A stretch of DNA of 64,000 nt from JACMLC01 sp963720235 (GTDB lineage: Bacteria > Acidobacteriota > Blastocatellia > Pyrinomonadales > Pyrinomonadaceae). Position numbers and translations under genes: made by a program. The stretch lies in assembly GCA_963720235.1 (NCBI GenBank), contig OY970389.1:248001-312000 (forward strand), in the 5' to 3' direction. Of this stretch, positions 7,440-15,383 are shown piece by piece. The notes beneath the pieces are model-generated. The model saw only the letters and a list, made by a program, of their open reading frames with translations, was not told the DNA's origin and made no database searches. Within the stretch, counting starts at the first letter, position 1. Each line of letters begins with the position of its first letter.

Positions 7440-8519
7440 TTGAAGACAAGAAGAAAAATACTGCTCGGCTTTGCGCTCATCATCGGAGTGTTAGTTCTGT
7501 ATCTGCTCTTCTGGCCCGTCTCGATTGACCCGGTTGCATGGACGCCGCAAGGGCCGCCGCCGCTCGCTGGAGATTACGCGCCGAATGACAAACTGGCTGC
7601 GGTCGAGAGATTGCAGGTCGGGCATCACAACCCAGAAGGCGTAGCGATTGACGCGGAAGGCAGAATTTATACGGGCCTCGAAGACGGGCGCATCATGCGC
7701 CTCAAGGCCGACGGCAGCCAGCCGGAAGTTTTCGCGCACACGGAAGGCAGGCCGCTCGGCATGGAGTTTGACGGCGCGGGAAATCTGATTATCGCTGGAG
7801 GCGACAAGGGCCTGCTCTCTGTGAACCGCGAAGGCTCGCAGACAGTGTTGACGACTGAGGCGCATGACAAAAAAGCTTTTCGCTGCGTCAATGATGTAGC
7901 CGTCGCTGCGGACGGAGTAATCTATTTCAGCGATTCCTCTTTCAAGTATCCAATCGCGATTTATAAAGAAGATTTGTTTGAGCATCGCCCGAACGGACGC
8001 CTGCTCGCCTTTGACCCGCAGACGCGGCAGACGCGCATCGTGCTCGACGGCGTACACTTTGCCAACGGCGTCGCGGTCAGTCCAGACCAGAGCTTTGTGG
8101 TCGTGTCTGAGACAGGGAAGTACAGAGTCTTGCGCGTGTGGCTCAAGGGCGAGCGCGCAGGGCAGTCTGAGATTTTCATTGACAATTTGCCCGGCTTCCC
8201 CGATAACATCTCTGCGAGGGGAAAAGATGGATTCTGGCTGGCGTTGGTCACGCCGCGCAATCGTCTCTTAGACGCGCTCTTACCTAAACCGTTTCTCAGA
8301 AAAATAGTCCTGCGATTGCCGCAGTTCATGCAGCCCGCGCCGAAGCGTTACGCTTTCGTGCTCGGTCTGGACCAGAACGGGCGCGTCACGCACAATTTAC
8401 AAGACCCGTCAGGCAAATCCTTTGCGCTTGTCTCAAGCGTCCTTGAACATAACGGGAAGCTTTATTTGGGCAGCATCGGAGAAGAAGCTGTGGGGCGCCT
8501 GCCGATTCCTGCAAGATGA
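7440..8519 (+). CDS. Membrane-anchored SMP-30/strictosidine-synthase-like beta-propeller protein
   Basis: A 359-residue protein with one N-terminal membrane span (LLGFALIIGVLVLYLLFW, about 9-26) and an extracytoplasmic six-bladed propeller. Motifs such as NPEGVAIDAEGRIYTG, CVNDVAVAADGVIYFSD and ANGVAVSPDQSFVVVSE match the SMP-30/gluconolactonase and strictosidine synthase group; the layout resembles APMAP-like proteins. Members are calcium-dependent lactonases or arylesterases; the substrate is unknown. The start is TTG at 7440, since no ATG fits before the membrane span, with a weak ribosome site. It follows the rhodanese gene by 29 bases and could belong to the same transcript. Confidence 0.85.
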   Translation: MKTRRKILLGFALIIGVLVLYLLFWPVSIDPVAWTPQGPPPLAGDYAPNDKLAAVERLQVGHHNPEGVAIDAEGRIYTGLEDGRIMRLKADGSQPEVFAHTEGRPLGMEFDGAGNLIIAGGDKGLLSVNREGSQTVLTTEAHDKKAFRCVNDVAVAADGVIYFSDSSFKYPIAIYKEDLFEHRPNGRLLAFDPQTRQTRIVLDGVHFANGVAVSPDQSFVVVSETGKYRVLRVWLKGERAGQSEIFIDNLPGFPDNISARGKDGFWLALVTPRNRLLDALLPKPFLRKIVLRLPQFMQPAPKRYAFVLGLDQNGRVTHNLQDPSGKSFALVSSVLEHNGKLYLGSIGEEAVGRLPIPAR

Positions 8520-8751
8520 GGGCGATTGGACATTTAATACGAATGTGAATTATTGTGAGAAATCCTGTCAGTGCACCCTCGCAGGTTAGAGCGCGGACAG
8601 GAAGCTTGATTTAGTTAGTTGCAACTCCCACCCCGTTTTTACCCGAAAAATTCCGGCGACTTATAGACTGCTTCACCGCTGTGGGACGGTGGTTTGCTGT
8701 ATCGCACGGCTCATAAAATTTAAACCGGTTTCCCTAAAGGAGTTTCCCCAA

Positions 8752-9882
8752 ATGCTAGCAAATTTGCTTTCCTCTGCGACTGCGCTGCCCCCGCACAAGT
8801 TCAGCACGACGGAATTGGTCGCATCCTTGATGCACAAACTTTCCCCCGAATTAATCAATACGATTGGCACACTCGGAGTTGACCAGAGATACTCGACGCT
8901 CGAAAATTACCCGGCCTATCTCGCTGGCGAAGAGATGCACGCGACCACTTCGGTCACGGACATGAGCATCCGCGCTGCCTCCAACTGCATAGAAAAATGG
9001 GGCGGCGACCCGCACAAGATTGGCCTGCTGATTGCCGCGACCAACACCCCTTCGCAGCTTCTGCCCTGCCTCGCTTCCGAAGTGATGGCGAACATGCACA
9101 GCACGCTCAAGCGCAATATCAGCACCGTGAGCATGCAGGCTCAAGGCTGCTCTGTGCTCCTGAAATCCATAGAGGTCGCGCGCTGGTACTTGTGCGCCAA
9201 CCCGAACAAACTCGCGCTCGTGATTGTCGCAGAAGCGCACACGCCTTACATACGCCCGCTCTTGAACGACGATTATTTTGGTTACAGAGAACTCGCGCGC
9301 CTGCGCAAACGCTGCACGGAAGAGGAGCTTGAACAGTTAAGATTGGACACGACCTTTGTCGTGCAGGCCATGCTCTTCGGAGACGGCGCGGTCGCTTTTC
9401 TCATCGGCAGGGAAGAGGGCATCGCAACCTTTGGCCCAATCTCGCACCTGACGAACGACGAGCCTGATGATGTAAACCTGTTGGCGATGGAAGGCGGCAG
9501 CCTGCAACCCTGCACGAACGGCAAGCCGCAATATTTGATGCGCCCCAACGTGCCTTATCGCGGCGCGCATTACGCGGTCTCGACCGTCAACAGCGTGCTC
9601 AACGACCCGCGCTCTCCCATTACTTCCTTGAGTCAGGTCGAAGGCTGTCTGATTCACACGGGCAGCAAGAAGATTTTGGACGGCGTCTGCGCGCAGTTGG
9701 ATTTAGACCCGGATTCAACTAAAGTCAGAACGTCTTACGAGATTTTGCAGAACTACGGAAATCTCTCCAGCGCATCCACAGGCTTTATGCTCGCGGACAA
9801 AGAATTCAAGCAAGGCCCCGCGCTGGTCGTCGGCTTCGGCGTCGGCTTCGCAGCAAGCGCGGGCGTGCTCAACTTCAATTAA
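8752..9882 (+). CDS. Thiolase-fold ketosynthase: KAS III or type III polyketide synthase-like
   Basis: A 376-residue decarboxylating condensing enzyme. The Cys-His-Asn set is visible: Cys in MQAQGCSVLL, His in CLIHTGSKKILDG, and Asn in YGNLSSAST; GDGAVAFLIG is the shared core motif. The HTGSKKILD and GNLSSAS wording is nearer to chalcone synthase-type III polyketide synthases than to FabH, which normally reads HQAN at this point. It should join an acyl starter to malonyl units; starter and product are unknown. ATG 8752 has AAAGGAG nine bases upstream, better than an upstream reading at 8689. No tailoring gene is adjacent; a second ketosynthase is at 35242-36267. Confidence 0.8.
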   Translation: MLANLLSSATALPPHKFSTTELVASLMHKLSPELINTIGTLGVDQRYSTLENYPAYLAGEEMHATTSVTDMSIRAASNCIEKWGGDPHKIGLLIAATNTPSQLLPCLASEVMANMHSTLKRNISTVSMQAQGCSVLLKSIEVARWYLCANPNKLALVIVAEAHTPYIRPLLNDDYFGYRELARLRKRCTEEELEQLRLDTTFVVQAMLFGDGAVAFLIGREEGIATFGPISHLTNDEPDDVNLLAMEGGSLQPCTNGKPQYLMRPNVPYRGAHYAVSTVNSVLNDPRSPITSLSQVEGCLIHTGSKKILDGVCAQLDLDPDSTKVRTSYEILQNYGNLSSASTGFMLADKEFKQGPALVVGFGVGFAASAGVLNFN

Positions 9883-9884
9883 AG

Positions 9885-9979
9885 AATTAGCCACAGAGAC
9901 ACAGAGACACAGAGAAAGAAACTTAAAAAGAAGGCTGGTAGAACTTTTTAATTTGCTCTGTGCCTCTGTGGCTAATTTT
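9885..9979. repeat. Palindromic element, ACAGAG variant, copy 2
   Basis: The left arm AATTAGCCACAGAGACACAG (from 9885) pairs with the right arm CTCTGTGCCTCTGTGGCTAATT (ending about 9978). The left arm holds a short tandem ACACAGAG. It follows the ketosynthase stop and precedes the DUF309 gene; it resembles a terminator hairpin without a T tract. Confidence 0.75.
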
Positions 9980-10004
9980 ATAATTTACTCTAAAATAAGA
10001 CTGC

Positions 10005-10454
10005 ATGAACGCAGTTGATGAAAATGAAGATGAGTCTCCGGCCTACACTGCCGAGCATCTCGCGGCCTATCCGGTTGAATACTTCACAGGCATAGACCTG
10101 TACAACGAGCGCGAGTTTCATGCGGCGCACGATGCCTGGGAAGATCGCTGGATGGGCGAGGTCGGGCCGCAGGAAAAACTTTTTCTGCAAGCCATGATTC
10201 AATCGGCTGTCGCCTTTCATCATCTCGAAATCGGGCGGCCCGGCGCGGCGCGGCGCATGTACCAGATGGCGAAAGAAAAGTTTGCGCGGCTCGGAACTAA
10301 AAGCTTCATGTCGTTAGACCTTGAAGACTATCAGGCACAACTTGACCGCGCTCTCGCGTGGCTCACGAGTGGCCCAGACCCGCGCGAGTTGCCTGTGCCT
10401 GATTTTGAGCCGCCCTACATACGCTTGCAGCCGGGCGTCATGGAGTTCGACTAA
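10005..10454 (+). CDS. DUF309 family protein
   Basis: A 149-residue soluble helical protein. The signature F(H)AAHDAWEDRWMGE followed by FLQAMIQSAVAFHHLEIGRPGAARRMY matches DUF309, a small alpha-helical family with conserved His, Trp and Glu residues (H in AAHDAWE, E in the same motif) that could form a metal or ligand site. Function is not known for the family. The start ATG at 10005 lacks a strong ribosome site. The DUF4149 membrane protein gene begins four bases after its stop and the S41 peptidase follows, so these three may be co-transcribed. Confidence 0.82.
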   Translation: MNAVDENEDESPAYTAEHLAAYPVEYFTGIDLYNEREFHAAHDAWEDRWMGEVGPQEKLFLQAMIQSAVAFHHLEIGRPGAARRMYQMAKEKFARLGTKSFMSLDLEDYQAQLDRALAWLTSGPDPRELPVPDFEPPYIRLQPGVMEFD

Positions 10455-10457
10455 AAG

Positions 10458-10943
10458 ATGAGTTCGACTGTCAAACTCACGCGCGACGCGCGACTGTTGC
10501 TCATCTCACTCTGGCTCGGCGCGGCTGTCTTCTTCAGTTTCGCCGTCGCGCCGAGCGTCTTCAGCGTCCTTCCCGCGCGCGAACTCGCTGGTCTTGTCGT
10601 CTCGCGCACTCTCTCAATCGTCAACACGGGCGGCTTTATCATCAGCCTGCTCTTGCTCCTGAGCGCGCCGCTCTTCAAAAACATCGTGAGCCGTCGTGCC
10701 TTCTTCACAGAAATTATTTTGCTCTCCATTGTGGCCCTCACAACTTTCATAGGGCAGTGGGTGATTGCCGCGCGGCTGCAATCGCTGCGCGCCGCGATGG
10801 GGCGTCCGATTGACGAAATCTCGCAGACAGACCCGCTCCGCATTGCTTTCAACAGCCTTCACGGTTACTCTGTCATGGCGCTCAGCCTCGGCATGATTGC
10901 CGCCGCCATCGCCCTGTTGCTCATTGTGCGCCGCGCCAAATAA
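10458..10943 (+). CDS. DUF4149 family integral membrane protein
   Basis: A 161-residue inner-membrane protein with four hydrophobic segments: LLISLWLGAAVFFSFAVAP (about 13-31), the stretch around GGFIISLLLLLSAP (about 55-70), IILLSIVALTTFIGQWVIA (about 87-105) and MALSLGMIAAAIALLLIV. The W-LGA-FF-F--AP opening and a central helix with FIGQWV are typical of DUF4149/TMEM205-like proteins. Function is unknown. Its ATG lies three bases after the DUF309 stop, consistent with translational coupling. A 23-base gap separates it from the S41 peptidase. Confidence 0.78.
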   Translation: MSSTVKLTRDARLLLISLWLGAAVFFSFAVAPSVFSVLPARELAGLVVSRTLSIVNTGGFIISLLLLLSAPLFKNIVSRRAFFTEIILLSIVALTTFIGQWVIAARLQSLRAAMGRPIDEISQTDPLRIAFNSLHGYSVMALSLGMIAAAIALLLIVRRAK

Positions 10944-10966
10944 ATTTTCCGTTAGAAGTAGGAAGT

Positions 10967-13225
10967 ATGAAATACCCCGCCCTTCGCAAGCTAGCCCTTC
11001 TCGCGCTCTGCTGTCTGATTCTTTCGCCCTGCGCGCTCACGCGCACACACCTCGCACTGGCCCAGCAGCGGATTGATTCAGCAAGCATCAAGCAGCCGCC
11101 CGTTTCGACCAAAGAGGCAGCCGTCAGGCAAGAGGCTTTTGAGATTGTCTGGCAAACCATCAAAGAGCAGTTTTACGACCCGACGTTCGGCGGCGTGGAT
11201 TGGGACAAAGTGCGTGCGCGCTACGAGCCGCGCGTGGCCCAGACTGCGAGCAACGAAGAGCTTCATGCGCTCTTGCAAGAGATGCTCAACGAGCTTCATC
11301 AATCGCACTTTCTTATTATTCCGCCCGATGCTATTCCAAAGTTTCCTGCGGCAGACGGCGCGGAAGAAAATCCTGCGGGCGAAGATGGAAGCAACGGAGA
11401 AAATTTTAATGGCGGCAATGATAAACTGACTGAGCAACTGACGACGGGCATCGGCATAGACCTCAGAATTTTGGATGGCTCGGCTGTCGTGACGCGCGTC
11501 GAGCCGGGTTCGAGCGCGGCGCGTGCTGGCTTGCGGCCCGGCTATATCATCAAACGCGCCGATGGCATGTCTCTCGACCTCGTGATTGAAGAGACCTTGC
11601 GCCACCCGATGTGGCAATCAATCGTGCGCCCGGAGATGCATCTGGTCTTACTCGCCGGATACATCAACGGCGAGTCAAAGTCTGATGTGCATCTGCTTTA
11701 TCTTGATGGACGCAACCGCACGCACCGGATTAGCGTCCGGCGCGAAAAGTTGAAGGGCGAGATGTCGCCGCCCATCGGCAACCTGCCATCTATGTTCACG
11801 GAGTTTGAGACGAAGCGTCTGGCGGGCGGCGTCGGCTACATACGCTTTAATGCTTTTGTCCCGCCGGTGATGGAAAAGTTGTGCGGCGCACTGCGCACGA
11901 TGCGCGACGCGCCTGGACTGATTATAGATTTAAGAGGCAATCAGGGCGGATTGATTGGGATGATTGGCGGACTCGCGGGGCTGGTTGACCCGCGCCAGAT
12001 TTCGCTCGGCACGATGCAGATGCGAGCGGGCCGCAGCGACTTTTACACTTTCCCGCAAACCTCTCCGTACACGGGCGCGGTTGTGATTCTGGTTGACGGC
12101 TCGACACAATCCGCCGCCGAAATTTTTGCGAGCGGCATGCAGGAGAACAATCGCGCAGTCGTCGTCGGCGAGCAGAGCGCGGGCAACACTTTGCCTTCGG
12201 TCATCAAAGAACTGCCGACGGGCGCGCTCTTTCAATATGGCTTTGCCAACTATCGCACGCCGCGCGGGACGACGCTCGAAGGGCGCGGAGTGATGCCGGA
12301 TGTCAGTGTGAAATTGAATCGCCGCGCGTTGCTCTCAGGCCACGACCCGCAACTCGCGGCGGCTATGCAACAGATTAAGCTCAGGATTTTGAATAACATT
12401 CTCGCCTCCATAGGCGAGGAACAACTCGACGCGCTGCAAGTCGCTCCGCAAAAGCGCGCCGCGTCCGGCCCAAACTCCAACTCTCCCGTGATTCGTATTG
12501 AAGAGCCGCCAAAGCCTGTGCCTCCGCCGCCGATGCCACTTCCGAATGATAAAGCAGAAGTGAAAGGCGAGAGCAATCTGCCGAGTGTCGAGCAGATTTT
12601 TGAAAAGTATGTCACGGCCAGAGGCGGGCGCGATGCGCTGGAAAAGCTCACGAGCCGCGTGACGAAAGGCAAGGCGGAAATTTCTTCCATGAATGTTTCG
12701 GGGACGACAGAGCTTTTCGAGAAGGCTCCGAACAAAGCCATCACGAATATCAATATGCCCGGACTCGGCTTGATGCAGCGCGGCTTTGACGGAACAAAGG
12801 GCTGGTGGCAGGATTCCATGCGCGGCTATATCAGATTCAGCGGCTACGGCCTCGCGGACATGCGGCGCGACGCAAACTTTTACAAAGACCTCAAGCTCAA
12901 GGAACTCTACGGCAAGCTTGCTGTCACAGGCAAAGAGCGTATCGGCGAGCGCGAGGCTTATGTCGTGCAGGAGATTTCCGGCAACTTCGGCGCAGAGAAA
13001 TTATTTTTCGATGTCGAGACCGGACTCCTCTTGCGGCGGGATAACATCTACTATGAAGATTACCGCGAAGTTGACGGCGTGAAGTTGCCGTTCATTATCC
13101 GCGAAGAGTCTTCCAACGGCTTCAACTTCACCTTCCGCGTCACAGAGGTCAAACACAACATAGCGATTGATGATGCCGTCTTCACAGAATCGCCAAGCTG
13201 CTTTACGCGAGCGGGATTGAAGTAA
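10967..13225 (+). CDS. Secreted S41 family peptidase with C-terminal lipoprotein-sorting-like domain
   Basis: A 752-residue exported protease. A signal peptide (LALLALCCLILSPCALT) is followed by a helical segment, a PDZ-like region around IDLRILDGSAVVTRVEPG (about 165-200) and the S41 core. Ser in DGSTQSAAEIFASG is the likely nucleophile, followed by VVGEQSAGNT and, later, GRGVMPDV. The carboxyl part, after a Pro-rich linker near 505-530, carries a roughly 200-residue domain (IFEKYVTARGG...EDYREVDGVKLPF) like the LolA-fold outer-membrane lipoprotein-sorting proteins common in Acidobacteria. The loop does not read like the usual CtpA GxxTxGKG, so it may be closer to tricorn/IRBP-type members. 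Start ATG 10967; proteolytic target unknown. Confidence 0.83.
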   Translation: MKYPALRKLALLALCCLILSPCALTRTHLALAQQRIDSASIKQPPVSTKEAAVRQEAFEIVWQTIKEQFYDPTFGGVDWDKVRARYEPRVAQTASNEELHALLQEMLNELHQSHFLIIPPDAIPKFPAADGAEENPAGEDGSNGENFNGGNDKLTEQLTTGIGIDLRILDGSAVVTRVEPGSSAARAGLRPGYIIKRADGMSLDLVIEETLRHPMWQSIVRPEMHLVLLAGYINGESKSDVHLLYLDGRNRTHRISVRREKLKGEMSPPIGNLPSMFTEFETKRLAGGVGYIRFNAFVPPVMEKLCGALRTMRDAPGLIIDLRGNQGGLIGMIGGLAGLVDPRQISLGTMQMRAGRSDFYTFPQTSPYTGAVVILVDGSTQSAAEIFASGMQENNRAVVVGEQSAGNTLPSVIKELPTGALFQYGFANYRTPRGTTLEGRGVMPDVSVKLNRRALLSGHDPQLAAAMQQIKLRILNNILASIGEEQLDALQVAPQKRAASGPNSNSPVIRIEEPPKPVPPPPMPLPNDKAEVKGESNLPSVEQIFEKYVTARGGRDALEKLTSRVTKGKAEISSMNVSGTTELFEKAPNKAITNINMPGLGLMQRGFDGTKGWWQDSMRGYIRFSGYGLADMRRDANFYKDLKLKELYGKLAVTGKERIGEREAYVVQEISGNFGAEKLFFDVETGLLLRRDNIYYEDYREVDGVKLPFIIREESSNGFNFTFRVTEVKHNIAIDDAVFTESPSCFTRAGLK

Positions 13226-13230
13226 AAACT

Positions 13231-13338
13231 ATTCACCGCAGAGACGCAAAGACGCAGAGATGATATGGAAGGAAAGATAAATTCTCTTTGTCTTTCATTC
13301 TTAAAAGCCCTCTGCGTCTTTGCGTCTCTGCGGTGAAT
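13231..13338. repeat. Palindromic element, ACGCAGAG variant, copy 3
   Basis: Perfect 29-base arms (13231-13259 and 13310-13338), opening ATTCACCGCAGAGACGCAAA. The loop is about 50 bases. It follows the S41 peptidase stop and ends three bases before the next start codon, so it could form a strong intergenic RNA hairpin, either terminator-like or covering the next gene's leader. Confidence 0.85.
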
Positions 13339-13341
13339 TAG

Positions 13342-14208
13342 ATGTACAATAGCTCTCATCCTATCAGCACAAACTTTGAAGGGGGCTTAACTCCTGTGGA
13401 GACGATTGAGCGCATAGACGAGTGGCGGCGTAGATACGCGGACTGGCAAAGGGGGAGCGGGTCTTCGCCGGGTGACCGGTTAGACGATAATTATCCTTTC
13501 GTGGAAAATAAACGCGCGCCTTTTACTCCGGCACGGCGTGCGCTGCCGATGATGAATCTGGCTTTAATCTCATCCGCGGGCGGCTACATAGACGGCACAG
13601 ATGCCTTTGATGTGAACGCAGAGGGCGGCGATATATCCTTTCGCGAGATTCCTGTGGAAGTGGAAGCGGAAGACATACTGTTTGCCGCGCGCGGCTATGA
13701 CCCGAAGGACGTGCGCGAAGACATGAACGCGCAAGTGCCGATTGCGCGCCTCTTCGAGTTTGAAAACAACGGCATCATAGGCCAACTCAATCCTGTCTGG
13801 TGGAGTTTCAGTGGCTTTATCCCTGATGCCGCGCGCCTCGCGGAAGAGATGCTGCCCAAACTCATTGAGCGCGTCAAAAGATACGAAGTGCAGGCGGCCC
13901 TGCTCATTCCGGCCTCGCGTCTCTGCCATCAATCCATCGCGCTCGTCGCGCGCGGGCTGGAAGCGGAAGGCATTCCGACAATCATGCTGGCGGTTGAAAA
14001 GGATGTTATCGAAAGCGTCAGGCCGCCGCGCGCAGGATTTTACGATGGCGAGTTTGGCAGCGTCGCGGGCCGCCCGCTCTGGCCCGAACATCAACGCCGC
14101 GTTCTGGACGAAGCCCTGCGCTGGCTCGAACCCATAGACCAGCCGACCATACGCAAACTCGTCGTTGAATTAGAAAGCGAAGTCGAAAAAGAACGCGGAG
14201 AGAAATAA
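13342..14208 (+). CDS. Glycine/sarcosine/betaine reductase component B-like protein without selenocysteine
   Basis: A 288-residue soluble protein similar in layout to the GrdB/selenoprotein B family. Recognisable parts are ISSAGGYIDG (about 76-85), the segment GQLNPVWWSFSGF, and VQAALLIPASRLCHQSIALVARGLEAEGIPTIML. The last corresponds to the region that carries the catalytic UxxCxxC in glycine reductase. Here it reads SRLCHQS, with a single Cys and no TGA, so classic selenium chemistry is unlikely. Homologues of this kind are common in aerobes and are usually annotated only by family. The role is therefore unknown. Start ATG 13342 lies four bases after the hairpin element; the ribosome site is unclear. 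Confidence 0.72.
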   Translation: MYNSSHPISTNFEGGLTPVETIERIDEWRRRYADWQRGSGSSPGDRLDDNYPFVENKRAPFTPARRALPMMNLALISSAGGYIDGTDAFDVNAEGGDISFREIPVEVEAEDILFAARGYDPKDVREDMNAQVPIARLFEFENNGIIGQLNPVWWSFSGFIPDAARLAEEMLPKLIERVKRYEVQAALLIPASRLCHQSIALVARGLEAEGIPTIMLAVEKDVIESVRPPRAGFYDGEFGSVAGRPLWPEHQRRVLDEALRWLEPIDQPTIRKLVVELESEVEKERGEK

Positions 14209-14221
14209 GGCGGCCTCAGCT

Positions 14222-15034
14222 TTAAGAGTCAGCCCTGATTGCATCAAACCACTTTTCCGGAAAATAGGCTGCTGCTCTATTGAGAATGCCATACTCAATA
14301 TCCGGCAATGGCTCCAACTGAAATATGGCAGATGACCAAATTGCTGTGTCCGCGAGCGGATAATATTTCAATTGCCCGCCCGATTCTCCGTACCGCTCGA
14401 AAAGCACACTTGAGTCGTCATCGCCAGCAAGACGCCTTCCTCTGTCGCCGCCTTTCTTAGTCGGAAAATGCCAATGCAAATCATAAGGATTCGGCATGGC
14501 AAGCGGAAACTGATGTAATTGATAGTACCTTGATTGATTCCAGGAAAGGACTAGATAAGAACTCTTCGTCAAGTCAATGATTCCGCCGTGCTTGATGCTG
14601 ATAGCATGATGCCAACTTTCAACTACTTCGATCAGTGAGACACCAACTTCTGATGGTCTGTCCCTGTAAGTTGTCTGGTCTATTCCTTTTGTATTTAGAT
14701 AATCCCAAAACTGCCCTGCGGAATTTGATAGCTCAAGAGAGACGCGCCCTGTTCTTTCAATTTTGTTTAGCTCACGTCGCATTTTGCGCGACAACCCATA
14801 CTTAACATGTGGCTTACCTTCATCAGGCAGCAAAACGTCAAATATGGCTTTACTCTCCTGTGCTTCACCATTAAATGTTAATGCCACTGCGCGCTCGAAG
14901 TCCCGCCATCCCGGTAAGGTTATACCGTTCTCTACTTGGAGCATACCGGTGCCGTCTTGATATGTACTTAAAATAAGCCGAAGTCTTTCAACTTCACGTT
15001 CAGTCGGGGGCCGATCAACAAATGCTTGTAGCAA
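14222..15034 (-). CDS. Probable type II restriction endonuclease
   Basis: A 270-residue protein that I do not recognise by family. Its position, third with an XRE regulator and a D12-class DNA adenine methyltransferase, makes a restriction nuclease likely. Within it, WRDFERAVAL, GEAQESKAIFDV and YGLSRKMRREL, then SLELSNSAG, contain the acidic and lysine residues expected of a PD-(D/E)xK core (for instance the ESK triplet and D in IFDV), but the exact catalytic set cannot be assigned by eye. The start is TTG at 15034, chosen because AAGGAG sits six bases upstream. It follows the regulator stop by 20 bases. Base composition is AT-richer than its neighbours, a sign of transfer. Confidence 0.62.
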   Translation of the reverse strand: MLQAFVDRPPTEREVERLRLILSTYQDGTGMLQVENGITLPGWRDFERAVALTFNGEAQESKAIFDVLLPDEGKPHVKYGLSRKMRRELNKIERTGRVSLELSNSAGQFWDYLNTKGIDQTTYRDRPSEVGVSLIEVVESWHHAISIKHGGIIDLTKSSYLVLSWNQSRYYQLHQFPLAMPNPYDLHWHFPTKKGGDRGRRLAGDDDSSVLFERYGESGGQLKYYPLADTAIWSSAIFQLEPLPDIEYGILNRAAAYFPEKWFDAIRADS

Positions 15035-15054
15035 ATGCTTCTCCTTCGTTTCGC

Positions 15055-15294
15055 TCAGTTATCGGCTAACTCTATCTCGTCTCTCAATAACTCGTCCGTT
15101 GTGACTTCAAATAACCTTGACACGTTCAGCACCAACTCGGCGGTTGGCACTTTCTTTCCGGCCTCTAGTTCGCTTATGTAACCATGTGCAGTCAAGCCCA
15201 ACTCGTTAGCCAGTTCTTTCAAGGTCATGCCATGTTGCACCCGCAGGGTGCGCAGTTTCTCACCGAACCGTTGGATACCAAGAGAGTTATTCAT
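15055..15294 (-). CDS. XRE-family HTH regulator (controller protein of the R-M system)
   Basis: A 79-residue DNA-binding protein, about the size of restriction-modification C proteins. A Cro/C1-type helix-turn-helix occupies about residues 9-65: LRTLRVQHGMTLKELANELG then TAHGYISELEAGKKVPTAELV. Controller proteins of type II systems activate nuclease transcription and repress their own promoter after early accumulation. The gene is divergent from the methyltransferase and lies upstream of the nuclease, the usual C-R order. The 74-base shared upstream region contains GAGAC/GTCTC half sites (see operator). ATG 15294 is the natural start. Confidence 0.85.
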   Translation of the reverse strand: MNNSLGIQRFGEKLRTLRVQHGMTLKELANELGLTAHGYISELEAGKKVPTAELVLNVSRLFEVTTDELLRDEIELADN

Positions 15295-15309
15295 GTATCT
15301 TGACGGAGA

Positions 15310-15345
15310 GAGACTAATGATGATACTCTGTCTCCAATAGAGACA
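15310..15345. promoter_or_regulatory. Candidate C-protein operator (GAGAC/GTCTC half sites)
   Basis: TGTCTC-CAATA-GAGACA at 15329-15345 is a perfect inverted repeat with six-base arms, and a further GAGAC lies at 15310-15314. Three half sites in the 74-base gap between the divergent regulator and methyltransferase genes is the usual geometry of controller boxes, which consist of two adjacent operators. The sequences differ from the classic GACT..AGTC, so this is inference from position and symmetry. Confidence 0.5.
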
Positions 15346-15383
15346 CGGCGGGGTAACGCTCTTTTAAGTTGAGAAAAGACGAG

